From Augochlora pura (Eukaryota; Arthropoda; Insecta; Hymenoptera; Halictidae), in contig NC_135772.1 in assembly GCF_028453695.1 (NCBI RefSeq), positions 18,967,611 through 19,031,610 on the forward strand: a stretch of DNA of 64,000 bases. Reading direction: 5' to 3'. Each line of letters opens with the position of its first letter. The stretch's first letter is position 1. The translations under genes and the position numbers were made by a program. Shown here in pieces: positions 1-11,066 of the stretch. Below the pieces are notes generated by a model that was not told the DNA's origin, made no database searches, and was given only the letters and a program-made list of their open reading frames with translations.

Positions 1-440
1 CCCCGGGACGACTTTAATGCGCCGGGGCCCCGATCATCTTCGTTGCCCGTTCCCGATTTTATCATCGATTCACCGTCGGTTGGATCGCGCGTGGTAATCG
101 TTAGCGCGCGGCCCGGCGAGGATCGAGGTGTCCGGCCGGCTGAAATATTCGACCGCAAGAAATTCGAGGCGGCACTACGCGACCGCGAACCCGTTTCTAG
201 CCGGCGCGGCGCGGCGCGGCGGTTCGATTATTCGAGATAATCGATTTGAATCGCCTCTCGGTCAACCTGGCCGATTCCTCTTTGCTTTTTTTTTTACTCG
301 CGTTCCGGGAATCCACGGCTCTTAGTCAACGCGCGCACAGTTGCTAAAGGAAATTTTTCGGCCGCGATGACGCTCGCGACGATTTCTAACGAAGCGGTTG
401 GAGGTTATGTTTCGGTCGGAGGAAAATTAATGGCGGTGGA
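1..440. other. GC-rich intergenic/intronic block
   Basis: CpG-rich DNA (many CGCG and GGCGCGGCG runs, for example around 200-225) that turns AT-rich after about 440. The open frames here overlap each other in different frames and have no recognisable domain, so I see no gene. The edge of the window cuts the left side, so a feature starting upstream could be missed. Confidence 0.6.
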
Positions 441-774
441 ATTGTAATGTTCGATGGTTTTGGTGAGGTTTTTGTAAGAATTATATGAAGACTGATGGAT
501 GATGGGTGAATTTTAATTTTGGGGAAGTGGCTGAATTTATTTGTTTAAAAAGGAATTTTGTGGTTATGGGAGAGAATTTTGTGGATATGGAAGAGAATTT
601 TGTGGATACTGTGATAGAAAATAATTCTAGAAGGTTCAATTTATAGTAATAATTTTTATTTAAGTTGTGTCTCAATTTGACTAGAGGCGTTGCGCTATTT
701 TTATATACAATAGAAATTTTATTTGTATAGTTATAGGGTTCAAATAAAAATGTATTCAATTTAATAGTATCGTT

Positions 775-1010
775 ACTATTATATTTATACTATTTATATT
801 TTTAACAGATACTATTAATAATAATTTATTATCGATACAATATTAATGCCTTATTGATACTTTTATTAATAATTACTATTAATACCTCATTAATACCGTA
901 TTAATACTTGTAATAATAATTACTATTAATACTTTCAAAATAATTTTTATTAATACCTTACTAGTACTTTTATTAATAGTTCCTATTAATATCTCTTTCA
1001 TTAAGTTTCA
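775..1010. repeat. Degenerate TATTAATAC-rich AT repeat
   Basis: Within the AT-rich block 441-1130 the motif TATTAATA or ATTAATAC occurs about ten times in 230 bases, in units such as TTACTATTAATAC that recur at irregular spacing. It is best read as a decayed AT minisatellite. The repeated TAAT core is also the generic homeodomain recognition core, but that alone is weak evidence for regulation. Nothing else is visible in 441-1130. Confidence 0.5.
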
Positions 1011-1138
1011 TTAAAAAATTCCTTATAAAATTCACTGTAGAATTTCTGATTATAGAACCAATATTAAAATATCAATAGAGCCGCCATTTAGCCGGACAAT
1101 AAATTAACTTAATAAAAGACCTGACGTCAGCAGGTACT

Positions 1139-1141
<3 letters not shown>

Positions 1142-1192
<51 letters not shown>
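1142..1192 (+). repeat. (CT)n microsatellite, about 25 units
   Basis: An almost pure CT array with one interruption near its start. It is the inverse complement of the GA array at 1510-1563, so the two face each other across a GC-rich spacer. Confidence 0.95.
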
Positions 1193-1197
<5 letters not shown>

Positions 1198-1505
1198 GTA
1201 TAGTTCGTTTCGAATTGCAAAACGGGTCGCTGAAAAATGTCCCGCTTTCCGTCAAGCTTAGCCCCGGCCAATAAAACTCGCCGCAAAAGTCCGCTGCTAC
1301 ACCGTGGCCGGCGCGGACTGCATTCCGTGTTGTACGGTGCTTGTCGGCGAAATGGACCAGTGATAAGAAGGGGAGCGTATAATAAGACGTGATAATGTGG
1401 TCGCAATAAAGATATGGAATGCGCGGCGACGGGTCCCGGGAACGGAATGCGTCCGGATGCCGCGATGCGTATAGTACGCCCCGGTGATTTCCATAAACTA
1501 GGCAA

Positions 1506-1509
<4 letters not shown>
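1193..1509. other. GC-rich spacer between facing CT and GA arrays
   Basis: About 317 bases of CpG-rich unique-looking sequence. Minus-strand frames run through it into the arrays, but their ends are only repeated SLSL or RERE residues, so they are not taken as coding. No motif recognised. Confidence 0.5.

Positions 1510-1563
<54 letters not shown>
1510..1563 (+). repeat. (GA)n microsatellite, about 26 units
   Basis: Pure GA array, complementary to the CT array 317 bases upstream. In single-stranded form the two could pair as a stem of about 50 bp with the spacer as loop. The purine run could also bind GAGA-type factors, which is an inference only. Confidence 0.95.
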
Positions 1564-1566
<3 letters not shown>

Positions 1567-1688
1567 CCTTTTGGTCGGAAATAGATTTTTTTTTTTTAAG
1601 AATAGAATCGATTTCAAGGACTAGATGGGCACGGACGTAAATTTTCATACGAATTGTGTCGTCGTGTGGATTATTATAGTTTACAAGG

Positions 1689-1771
1689 TTCGACGGGAGA
1701 TACGTTTTCTACGTTAAAGTTCGACGGCAGATACGTTTTCTACGCGAAGTTCGACGGCAGATACGCTTTTC
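1689..1771 (+). repeat. 30-bp tandem repeat, 2.7 units
   Basis: Units start TTCGACGG(G/C)AGATACG at 1689, 1720 and 1750 (periods 31 and 30). One frame through it reads FDGRY twice, but that frame has no further support. The rest of 1564-2250 is unique-looking, turning AT-rich near 1990-2250. Confidence 0.8.
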
Positions 1772-2875
1772 CATGGATATGTTCTACAGAGAGACGATTT
1801 TTGAGAAAAGTGGAGTCACGGTTTCAGAATATGCTTTCTGTGAGATATATGTGTTTATGGATGTCGTTGTACGATTTTTACGGTACCGTGAAACCATCAG
1901 CGCGATGACAATGGACAGTTTTAGTTTAGATTCAGTTTCGTTCGATTTTCTAGGAATTGTTGCTTTATGCAGCTGGTTTGCATTAATTTTGTTTGAAATA
2001 TTTTCCAGTCGAAGGATATTTATATTCTATTATTTTTATATTCTATTTTAATATAATACAATTTATTTAATAATAAAGAATAAAAATATTGTAAAATCGA
2101 AAAGTACCCTAATTAGTCAACAAAAAGCTTAAGGTCGCCCACTTCCCCAAAACTACTATAAAAATCTCACCCCTCTTACGTCATTTCATAAAATCGTTTG
2201 TCTCAGGACTAAAATAATAAAAATTTTCGATCACCATCCCTCGATAATTGTCACAATGCAACACCGACGACCTCGTTTCCGTCAACGCAGCGCCCGTGAA
2301 CACGGCTCCGAGAAACGATTACCGATGGAAACGATCTCACCGCGAAAGAAAGCTCGAGCCGAGAGACCCGGGTCTCTCATCGTGAAATCTCGCAACTGGA
2401 CTCACGAAATGGTAGCGTTTTCCCGTGGCGTTCCCCAAACCAATGTTTCGGCCGCCGACGGCGCGCTAATTGAGCCATTAACTCCGCCCTTTAATCTTTT
2501 CGCCTCGGTCCATCGGCGAAGTTCGATTTGCCTCGTTTCTCGGAATGGAAACCGATAGAGGGTTCGAGAAGCGAGGCCTTCTCTCTCTCTCTCTCTCTCT
2601 CTTTTCGAACCGATTCCACGGCAGAACGCCGAGGGAATCCGGCCGACAGAAAATTCCGCTCATACCTACGACCGAATAATTAATTCCGGGGGGCGGAGGG
2701 GAGGAGGCAGAGAGAGCAGTTCCTAAAGATGTCTTGATCGTGACTCACGGGTACCTTTTTATTTATTCTAATACCATTCACCGCGTGAAACACGAGGGCG
2801 AGAGATGGGAAAAATTATGTCGTAGAAATACGGATTTATCGGCGTCGGCGTCCTATAAATTCTCTCTAGTTGACC
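1772..2875. other. Mixed-composition DNA up to the assembly gap
   Basis: AT-rich from about 1990 to 2250, then GC-rich, with a short pure (CT)12 array at 2580-2603. Open frames here (for example 2256-2558 +) show no conserved pattern. The sequence stops at a run of N. Confidence 0.5.
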
Positions 2876-2975
2876 NNNNNNNNNNNNNNNNNNNNNNNNN
2901 NNNNNNNNNNNNNNNNNNNNNNNNNNNNNNNNNNNNNNNNNNNNNNNNNNNNNNNNNNNNNNNNNNNNNNNNNNN
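2876..2975. other. Assembly gap (100 N)
   Basis: Exactly 100 unknown bases. A round number of this kind is the usual placeholder for a gap of unknown length between contigs, so the true distance across it may be different. Frames that cross it are meaningless. Confidence 0.99.
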
Positions 2976-3565
2976 TGTTTGTGTTGGTGAAGCCGTGAGT
3001 CGCCTCTAGCGTAAAGAGGAACGATGCAACCGGCTCGGCTCTCGAGGAATATGACTGTAATCATTGGGAACAGGAAATCACCTGGATTTAAATACCTTCG
3101 ACGATCATCTTCCCCAGCGTGAAGCTTATCGAGACGGCCATTAAGCGTATCTCGTGGGAAATTCTAAATAGTTACTTAGCCGCCGTGGCAATACAATCGA
3201 TACCCGCGGCGGAATTGGAGCGATGATTTCGACGTGATACCAATGAAAGTGAAGCGAGTTGATTTTATAGTTTCTATTTATTTTTATTTTATATTTGATG
3301 GATTTTGATTTAGTTGGAATTTTGTAGGTTGAATTAATGATATTGGGTGGAGGTGGAATGGTTTATGGGGTTTAAAGCGTTGTGGCGGCGGCCATTTTGA
3401 GCTCCGGAATGAAATCGACACGAGTGACTAGTGAGAAGGCGTTTTGGTGATATGTTTGCTTCAAATAAATTTTTTAGTCCCAAATTTTATTAAGTCAATA
3501 GGCTTTTGAATTTTGAATAAAAAAGATTTAAAGTTCTAGTTGCAATTATTGCAAACTTTGGTGGT
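2976..3565. other. GC-to-AT transition, no gene seen
   Basis: GC-rich to about 3235, then AT-rich with scattered islands such as GTGGCGGCGGCCATTTTGA near 3380. No repeat or coding signal recognised until the 16-bp array that follows. Confidence 0.5.
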
Positions 3566-3644
3566 AAACTTTGTAGTAAGTAAGCTTTGTAATAAATAAA
3601 TTTTGTAATAACTAAACTGTATAATAAGTAAAAATTATAGTAAG
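3566..3644 (+). repeat. 16-bp tandem repeat, 5 units
   Basis: Units of 16 bases start at 3566, 3582, 3598, 3614 and 3630, each of the form AAACTTTGTAATAAGT with two to five changes. A shortened related unit precedes it at 3552. The regular spacing with heavy divergence points to an old array. Confidence 0.75.
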
Positions 3645-4360
3645 AAAACTATTATTATTATTATAAACTTTAATGTATATAGAAGCTAGATACTTACACT
3701 GAAAAGTTTGACGTCTCCTCGATCACGCTATAGTTTGACGTATCTTCAACCCTTAGCAGTCTGTATCTGGATCTATTTTAATCTACCTTTCTGAAAGGTT
3801 CATTTAACTTCAATGGCCAGCTATTTATGTTCAGAATCACTGATAAAGCTAATAAAGAGCTAATTAAGACAGCCACGTATCGCCGATGCTATATATATAT
3901 ATATACACTTTGAAAGAAATCCAAGTTGTTCGATAATTTCAAAAATGTTACACTGTTCCTATACCTTAATTACTCAATGATAACCTAAAAAATTCTTACA
4001 AAGCCAAAGAAATGATATTTAATTAGAATTTCAAATATATTCTAAATAATGATCTTTACTAGAATTACAAGAATGTAAAATAGGTAAATTGATAAATTGT
4101 AGCTATCTAATTTCAATTTTAATAATTAAATTCCGATGCAAAATATACTTTTATATTGAGGAATTTTCGTGCTTGGTAATTTTTTTACTGGATAACTATA
4201 ACCAATTACGAATTATTATAACCAATCATTACCAATAATCTTCTTATTATTATTACTATTAACAATTACTAAATATCGTCGTAAAAACGACTTTAACATC
4301 CAGATTAATACTTGCATATTTTGAATATATTCGCAAGGGTCAACACATTGAAAGGGTTAA
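3645..4360. other. AT-rich block ending in a single CCCTTT-type end
   Basis: AT-rich unique DNA with a short (AT)8 run near 3890-3905. It closes with GAAAGGGTTAA at 4350-4360, which resembles the outer end of the TTAA-bounded element family described elsewhere in this window, but no matching opposite end is visible, so this is at most a relic. Confidence 0.4.
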
Positions 4361-4577
4361 GTATACAAGCTTTTTAAACATTTTATAAGTTTTGCAAATT
4401 GAACGGTCCGTGTGGGTGCAACTTGCTCGAAGCTCGAAAGTGTACGCGCAGCCGAAGGCGGTTTGCGCCACGAAGATCGTGCGAGTTTACTGCACGAGCG
4501 CTTCTTTGTCTCGCACGCTCGCACACGTGAGGGCTGCTGGCTCGTCTCCCTTCGCCCTCCGTCCTCTCTGGCCTTCC

Positions 4578-4612
<35 letters not shown>

Positions 4613-5544
4613 GCTCTCTTTCGCGCACACGGAGCCCGTGCATGTGAATTTATGCGTCGGTTCCTCTCCAACGAAGGGCCCGCATCCTCGTCCTCGTCCG
4701 ATTCATCGCGGAGCGGAGATGATGCATCGTCTCGTCCGTCTCGGTCTCTCTCCCCCTCCCCCCTCTCTCTTATTCCCTCTGCCGCCCTTAAGGCCCGTTC
4801 GGCCGTCTCTCTTCCACTCCTTCCCTCTAGCAGTCTTAACAAACGCTGGATACAACTCAATCGCCGGTCACGATCCTTAAGCTGCTCTCACAGCGGGCTC
4901 TTTCAGGCCCTGTTACGCGATTTTTCATTGATTCGCTCTGAAAGACGTCCACCCGGGGATCTAGATTGTGTTTTATCACGTGATCGATGGGACTCGTCGA
5001 TGCCTGTCGCATGGAGACTAATTAATTGGAGCGCGGATTTTCATTTCACCAATTTTTTTTTCCGTCGCGGATTTGCGTGGGCGACGATTGTGAGCTATTT
5101 GTGTATTATATTTACATTTGTATATGTCATAATACATATACGTATTTATTATATATTTATTTAGTTAATTTATTAGTTTCAACCCCCGCACATTTAATAT
5201 CTGAAAGTGTAAAATAGGTGTAAATGAATTTAGTATTGCAACAAGATTCATTGTATAATTTGTTAAAAATCTACTCCAGCATTATAATTATTATTTAATT
5301 ATTCTATTATTCGAACAACAGTTTTCTTTCGCTTAATTTATATTATCGAGATTCCACAGTAACACGTCATTAATTGATTTACTTTCTAAACTCATTTGGG
5401 TTAATATACTATACATGTTGGCAAATTTTTCAGAGATATCAACAGCCTTAATTCGAAATTAACAAGTCATATTTTATAATATACTTCGATAGTTTCTTTA
5501 CGATTTCTAATTTTTTTTATAAAGACTTCTAGAAGGTATGACGT
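4361..5544. other. GC-rich block with (TC)n array, then AT-rich DNA
   Basis: A pure TC array of about 29 bases lies at 4581-4609 inside CpG-rich sequence. Frames of 160-250 codons on both strands (for example 4412-5164 +) overlap each other through this array and differ only in reading the repeat, so none is accepted. From about 5090 to 5544 the sequence is AT-rich with nothing recognised. Confidence 0.55.
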
Positions 5545-5685
5545 GCAATATAATAAATTTTATACATTAAATATTAAATATACAGTACAATATTTCATTA
5601 TATCACTAAATATTAAACATACCATTATATCATTAAATATTAAAAATACAATACAATATACCACAATATCATTAAAATATCTAAA
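5545..5685 (+). repeat. Degenerate AT tandem repeat
   Basis: Four to five diverged units with the core CATTAAATATTAAA(T/C)ATAC repeat at roughly 27-36 base spacing. It runs directly into the 11-bp array downstream. Confidence 0.6.
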
Positions 5686-5695
5686 ATTTCCTCGA

Positions 5696-5741
5696 TTCGA
5701 CCAGAATTCGACCAGAATTCGACCAGAATTCGACCAGAATC
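5696..5741 (+). repeat. 11-bp tandem repeat, about 4 units
   Basis: Near-perfect units of CGACCAGAATT. The period is not a multiple of three, so every frame reads the unit in all phases, which explains why frames on both strands stay open across it. The near identity of units suggests recent slippage. Confidence 0.9.
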
Positions 5742-6388
5742 CAATCGAAGAAGGAAAGTTGCTGCAAGACCAAAGGTGTCCCCCCATAGCGTCTCACACC
5801 CCAATGACCGCTGAATGGCGACGAACTCCTCGAACCGGCAGCGCTCTCGCCGGAGGCTTAAAGAGACAAAGAGGAGGCTAAAAGCTGTCGGGGATGAAGA
5901 AAGGGGGGGTGGGTGGATAGAGGAAGGTGGTGCGGGCCGGATCGGCATTAGCGCGACTTTCCGAGGGCGATTAATCAGGATTATGGGGCACGCTCGTCGG
6001 CGTACCGCGCTCGAAAACACTCTCTGAAGTTTTTCGAGCCACGGCTTCCGATTTAGTTTTTTTCCCCTCTCCCTCCTAACCTTTCTACGAGCAGCTTCTT
6101 CACTCCACACCGACGACCGTGCGGCGCGTCCATTTGTCAAAGTGCTGGCCGCGCAGAGGCCCACTCTTAGCCTCTTTTGTCGCCGTGACGTTCTGGGATC
6201 GGCGAAAGGGTTCGCGTTGTCTTCGGTTTTCAACGAGCCGCGAAACCTGGACAGATTCTTGGCCAACCGCTGCCCTCTGGCTTTGTTTACGATTATTTAC
6301 TAATGAGGGATGACCGATCCTTTTTTAGGCAAAATTTGAACGAAAGGGTTAAGACTGAGATATGAAAAGTCGTGCAAAGTCGTCGAAT
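5742..6388. other. GC-rich block, no gene seen
   Basis: CpG-rich DNA with a G-run (GGGGGGGTGGGTGG) near 5901-5915. Overlapping frames on both strands (5640-6266 -, 5815-6027 +) have no recognised domain and are taken as chance. Confidence 0.5.
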
Positions 6389-6557
6389 TTAACCCTTTGT
6401 GGTCCAGTGGCCACTTCAAGGCGCCGTTGAAAATAATTATGCCAGGTTTCGAAATAATTGTTACCGAATTTATTTATACGTGGAAAAATTGTCAAGATAA
6501 AATTATATTCGGTTACTTTGATATTACAATTAAAATGGCTTCGTCTACGAAGTGTCA
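6389..6557 (-). mobile_element. TTAA-bounded miniature element, truncated, reverse orientation
   Basis: It begins TTAACCCTTTG, followed by the family's 'B' subterminal pattern (AGTGGCCACTTCAAGGCGCC). It closes near 6532-6550 with AAAATGGCTTCG, the inverse of the 'A' end CGAAGCCATTTT, but the outermost CAAAGGGTTAA is lost. It is therefore a 3'-damaged copy lying in reverse relative to the copy at 18440. No coding capacity. Confidence 0.5.
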
Positions 6558-7024
6558 AATACTGGACGCAAGAGACAATTATATTCAATATACTAAAATC
6601 AATTATGCGAACAAATAAATGCGTTCAATAATTTCCATATAATTAAATTATACTACGAACTGTGAAATACATCTCCTAAAACAGTAGAACTAATAACTCT
6701 AAAATTTATAAACTAAATAATAATACAAATCTCGAGATTCTGAGATATATTTCACTATTTATATTTTTAACTATTTCACAGTACATAATCAATTATTTAC
6801 GGTATAATAACTGTATCTCCTAGTTCCTTACAAGTCTCGCATTATCCACGGCCGCTTGCTGAAATAAACGATTTCTCACGAACCCCGCTGTCATAACTAA
6901 TAACACATAGGTATTCATAAATTGTCCGCTGATAAGTTTATGGAAGGAAAAAGCGACAGTTCGAGTAGTCGTGAAAGTCAATATTGCAGCGCGACTGTCA
7001 TCAGGCAGCAGTTTAAACGATCGG

Positions 7025-7055
<31 letters not shown>

Positions 7056-7432
7056 AGAGGAGAAGAAATGTTCCTTCCATCGTGCGAGGTTATCGGTCGC
7101 CCTCGACATTAGCCATTAAAATGATTGGCCCACCAATAATCAAGTCGCCTCGACAACTGGTACCCCATGCGTTCTACCATACGTATCAAAGCGACAGCGA
7201 TTTCGATGAGCCTCTTTCGAGTCCCGTATATATCCACCCCGACCTTGGGGACACCGTTTCGCAAAGATAATCGACGGGGACGGACGCGTTCCCAGCGTAT
7301 CGTCTCGCTGAATTCTTAACTGCATTCCGCTTCGAAATTGTTCGTCAATATACAGTAGACGCGAGTATCAGGATAAATTAATTTTTAAAAATCGTGCGGA
7401 CTGTTTCTACGCCATTATTAGTAGTTTCATTT
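6558..7432. other. AT-rich then GC-rich block with (GA)13
   Basis: AT-rich to about 6830, then a GC-richer stretch with a GA array at 7026-7051. Short frames cross the array on both strands. No gene recognised. Confidence 0.5.
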
Positions 7433-7513
7433 TTTCTTGCAGTGGTGAAATATATTTTTAGAAAAATAGTGGAAGAAGGACTTCGTGATCTGCTGAAAAT
7501 GCAGTGGAAATAG
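7433..7513 (+). other. 3' splice-site-like sequence with a short open frame
   Basis: A T-rich tract ending CTTGCAG lies at 7425-7442. From 7445 a frame reads 22 codons (begins VKYIFRKIVEEGLRDLLKMQ) and stops at 7511-7513. The peptide has an amphipathic-helix pattern, and the site would suit a small last coding exon. However, open stretches this short are common by chance even in AT-rich DNA, and no homology is recognised. Confidence 0.12.
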
Positions 7514-8460
7514 TAGTTAGTTAATATTAAAGAAATATTGAATTTACACAAAATTAAATTCAGTTATATTTAGTAATTACATTCAAGTATATTTAATCTA
7601 TAAATTCTTGTAAAAATGTATATCTTTATTAAATTACGTAGAAAATAAAAATAGTCACTAGTTATTCATATTATTACTATTATAATTATTTTAAAGTCTT
7701 CATCCGAATGACTTAACTAAATAGAGAATTACGTGAATAATTTATTCGAATAAATAGCTGGAATAACCTATAAATGACAGTGAATTATAAAACTTGAATT
7801 ATATACAACATTTTTAGCGAAACTTCTGCAAAAAATCCAACTAGAAAGAAAATTAATTCACACAATTATCTGAAATAATTATCGTTGAAAAAAATTCAAA
7901 GAATACTGAATTTAGGATTACTTTTTACGATCGCTCGATTTGGAAGCGTAGAAGCGTATCGCGGGGGACAAGAAACGCGGACGTTGACAGAAGACGAAAT
8001 CCATGGCCGCGGGAAAAAGCCGGCCGAGAAAAATGGCCGTCCGGGTTACATAAGAAACGCGAAATGGACGGGAGTTATCGCGTACCCGGCTTAGCCACGG
8101 CGAATTCAATGCGGCCACTGTTGGCGCAAGAGTTCATTGATATCGCTCAATTAATAAATTTAAATAGCCCGACGTAATTCCGCGGCGTCTCGTCGGCGAC
8201 GGGCCGGCCAAGGCATCCGAGGATGCACCGACGATATCTCTCTTTCTCCTCTCTCTCCTCTCTCCTTCTAATCGTCATTATTCTAATTGGACGGACCGGC
8301 GCGTTTTCGCGCTCGATCTATCATCGGCCGGAAAACAGACGATTTAATGCGTTTCCGCCGCAAATCGCCGACGTTTCAGTGATTAGAGTGTTAGTTTAAT
8401 TCGAAATCCATGGCGTTGATTGAGGTTTTACTATTAGCAGGTTTATTGATCTATAGAAAT
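7514..8460. other. AT-rich then GC-rich DNA
   Basis: AT-rich to about 7920, then CpG-rich to about 8400 with a loose CT stretch at 8236-8268. Frames near 7885-8118 overlap on opposite strands and carry no recognised domain. Confidence 0.5.
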
Positions 8461-8558
8461 CGATTTTAGGATTTTTTATTGATTTTAGGATTTTTTATCG
8501 ATTTTAGGCTTTTTTTATTGGATTTTAGGATTTTGCATCGATTTTAGGATTTTCTATT
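8461..8558 (+). repeat. 19-20 bp tandem repeat, 5 units
   Basis: Five units of (C)GATTTTAGGATTTTTTAT differ by small changes. It lies in an AT-rich block (8400-8900) with no other feature seen. Confidence 0.85.
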
Positions 8559-10088
8559 TCTTTTCGATAATTGAAAAAAATTGGACGTCATCTATAAGAC
8601 GAACATAATAAAATTATCGTATTTAAAGCTAGATATTTTTGGCTCGGTTTTTATATTATAATTAAATACTCTATATATCAATATATAACATAGAATATAC
8701 AAAATAATTTTTAGTAACTAAAAAGGTACTTTTTCTTGTCAATCTTTATCCACGGAACCTGCCCAACCCTTATCAGAGATATTTCAAAAATCACAGAATA
8801 TTCGAATACTAAAATATAGCTTAAACAAAATTTTTAAAAATTTGGCAATCGATGAATTAACACCAAAATCGAATAATCTATTGAATCAACAGTGAAACAC
8901 TGATTCAGCAGAGAGCACCGTAGCCGCGACAAAGGGACGCGCCCGGCGTCGCGCCACTTAATCGAACGATCCATAAGGCGCGCGTCTAGCTAACAATAAA
9001 AAAAGAAAAAATTGATCCCGGCTCTGGTAATCGATGAGCTCCGGATACGGGCGCGACATTAGGGACGCGCCGCGCGGCGATGGAACCGGGTGGAAGGCTC
9101 GTTAGCGGCGGGCAAGGAGGAAGGACCGTACGGAGGGTAGGTGCAAACAGGTCCATTAAACTGAATGGCGAGACATTCTTTTCGCGCGGCCGCCGCCTGA
9201 TGTAAATCGACCTTAATGGTCCGCGTTAATTGAAGCCGCGTCCGTCCCCGAGGGCTGGTTGACTTATCGCGGGAGGAATTCCGTGCAGCAGGTTGTTCCA
9301 CGAAAAGAAACGCCCCGAAGAAAATGCGTGCCGTGGGCCCACATACTCTCTCTCTCTCTCTCCCTCTCTCTCTCTCCGCATTTGCATTCGAGTACGTTTC
9401 TATCTGAACACCTGCCTGCCCGAACACGATTCCACCTTTCGGCCTCGATACCGGACGAACCCTCGTATCTTTCGGAGATGGGCTCCGTGGAACCGAGCCG
9501 TGGATTCGCAGCTGAAACACCGAGATGGTTCTACGGAAACGTTTTTAACTGGTTCCGTGCAATTTCGTTGCGAAGAAAGCTGCGCGTGCGGAGGATTTTA
9601 GCGATTTTTATTTATGTAAGGGGATGAAGGAAAATTATTATATTAATCTCATTTTAATCTCGAGATATATTAATCTCACTTTTAATTTTCATAATTTTTA
9701 AAAGCAGTAGTTTACTTGATTGCTAAAGTTATGAATAGATAGCTTAATTCTTGAAATATTTAGAATTTCGAACTTTTTAGTTTAAATCGCTGAATTGTAG
9801 AAAATGATATTCTGAAGAGAAAATCGAGTCTCGAGATCTTGTAATTTTTACCTTTTTGATATCTGTGCCTTGCAACCCTTTATATCTACCATCTCATAAA
9901 CCTCTATTGATGCTTCCATCACCCTGTACAACCCTTTAACCCTTCAACCCTTTGTGATCGCATTAAGATTGTACATAAATGTCACGCTAGTCAGAATTAA
10001 TTTTCATTAAATAATCTGGCATTTATTAAATTATTTCACGAAATATTCGTCAGAAGTCTGACTCGTTATTATAATAAAAAGGGGTAAA
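8559..10088. other. AT-rich, GC-rich, AT-rich succession with a CT array
   Basis: A CT array with one break lies at 9346-9376 in the GC-rich middle (about 8900-9600). Frames across it (9059-9520 -, 9259-9627 +) overlap and are driven by the array. From 9610 the DNA is AT-rich. A weak pair CAACCCTTTG (9945) and AAAGGGGTAAA (10078) might be a much decayed TTAA-type element, but it lacks the family's subterminal blocks. Confidence 0.45.
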
Positions 10089-10608
10089 ATGTTCGTAGTC
10101 CTTTCATAGCTTTCGTCATTCGCGCCGCAAGGAAAATATAAAGACGCCACGCGATCCCGGTTCGCGCGACGCGAATGCTCGGCGACGCGGCGGACATTTA
10201 CGAGGGCAAAAATGTGCCGACGTGCCGGCGCGGCGCGGCGCGTCGTCTCGAGGACCCGCCGAAAATTAGCCTAGTGACAACGATTAATGATCGCCGCGGT
10301 TCTCGCTCGCGCGATTTAAATCTCATCCAGGACTATATCCGCGCGTTCTACTTGCATGTGTGCTCTCTCTCTCTCTCGCGCGCGCGCACCCCTTTTTGCC
10401 TTTCTTTCGCGCGAGACGCACACCACGGCTTTTGCCAGAGTGCCATGAACTCGTTCGACACCGCGCGAGACAGAATGTCCTCCTCTCTGTCCGATATCAA
10501 AGAGCTTATCTTTCGCCGTGAAATTTCCTTCGCAGCTGCGACGAATAATTCGATCGCGATCGTTTCTTCGAGGAAAACGGATGATTCGACTGTTATCGCG
10601 TCTTTGCG
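10089..10608. other. GC-rich block with CT and CG runs
   Basis: A short CT array (10363-10377) runs directly into an alternating CG run (10377-10388), a junction of purine/pyrimidine tract and Z-DNA-prone DNA. Frames on both strands are open (10175-10618 +, 10316-10660 -) but overlap antisense, so they are not accepted. Confidence 0.5.
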
Positions 10609-10772
10609 TTTGCATTAATGCGTGATTATTATTGATGAGAGTACTTTTTTGTATTTGCATAAATGCGTCAGTATTTTTTACATTTGCGCAAATGTGTGAA
10701 TATTATTGATGAGAATATTTTTTTATATTTGCATAAATGTTTGAGTATTATTGATGACAGTATTTTTTGATT
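10609..10772 (+). repeat. 45-bp tandem repeat with octamer-like motifs, 4 units
   Basis: Units start at 10609, 10654, 10683 and 10728. The first, third and fourth are 45 bases, and the second has lost 16 bases internally. Each begins TTTGCATAAATG or a close variant, so ATTTGCAT, the classic POU-domain octamer core, is present exactly in two units (10653 and 10727). The third carries the palindrome ATTTGCGCAAAT. Binding by POU factors is an inference from the motif alone. Confidence 0.85.
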
Positions 10773-10984
10773 TATATTTTGGAGATGGTATGGTTATGTT
10801 AAGGTTATGTTTTCTGTAGAATGAAAGGCTTATTGGAGTAATTTATTTGATTAAATGAAAGCAGAAAAATCATAGATTTATTATAGTATAAAGATTGTTT
10901 ATGGACAACATTTCTGTGAATAAAAATAGGTGGCAGCAATCTCAGATAGCACAGAGACTTAGCAACATCTCTAAGTTACGCCTT

Positions 10985-11066
10985 TAATGTCTGAAATAAG
11001 AGGCAAAGACGTCCATTTTGATCGAAAGAGGATCCAACCTAAAATGGACGTCTTCAAGGCGTCTAG
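10985..11066. mobile_element. GACGTC fold-back hairpin
   Basis: A perfect 14-bp stem (AAGACGTCCATTTT at 11006-11019 and its inverse at 11041-11054) encloses a 21-base loop, with imperfect pairing continuing outward. The GACGTCTT content links it to the fold-back sequences at 52138 and 61348 and the fragment at 33780. It resembles a microRNA precursor in shape, but the family resemblance makes a miniature element more likely. Confidence 0.5.

Noticed and set aside
9944..10088. Possible small TTAA-type element (CAACCCTTTG to AAAGGGGTAA)
   Set aside because: Ends are weak and the interior lacks the shared blocks of the family.
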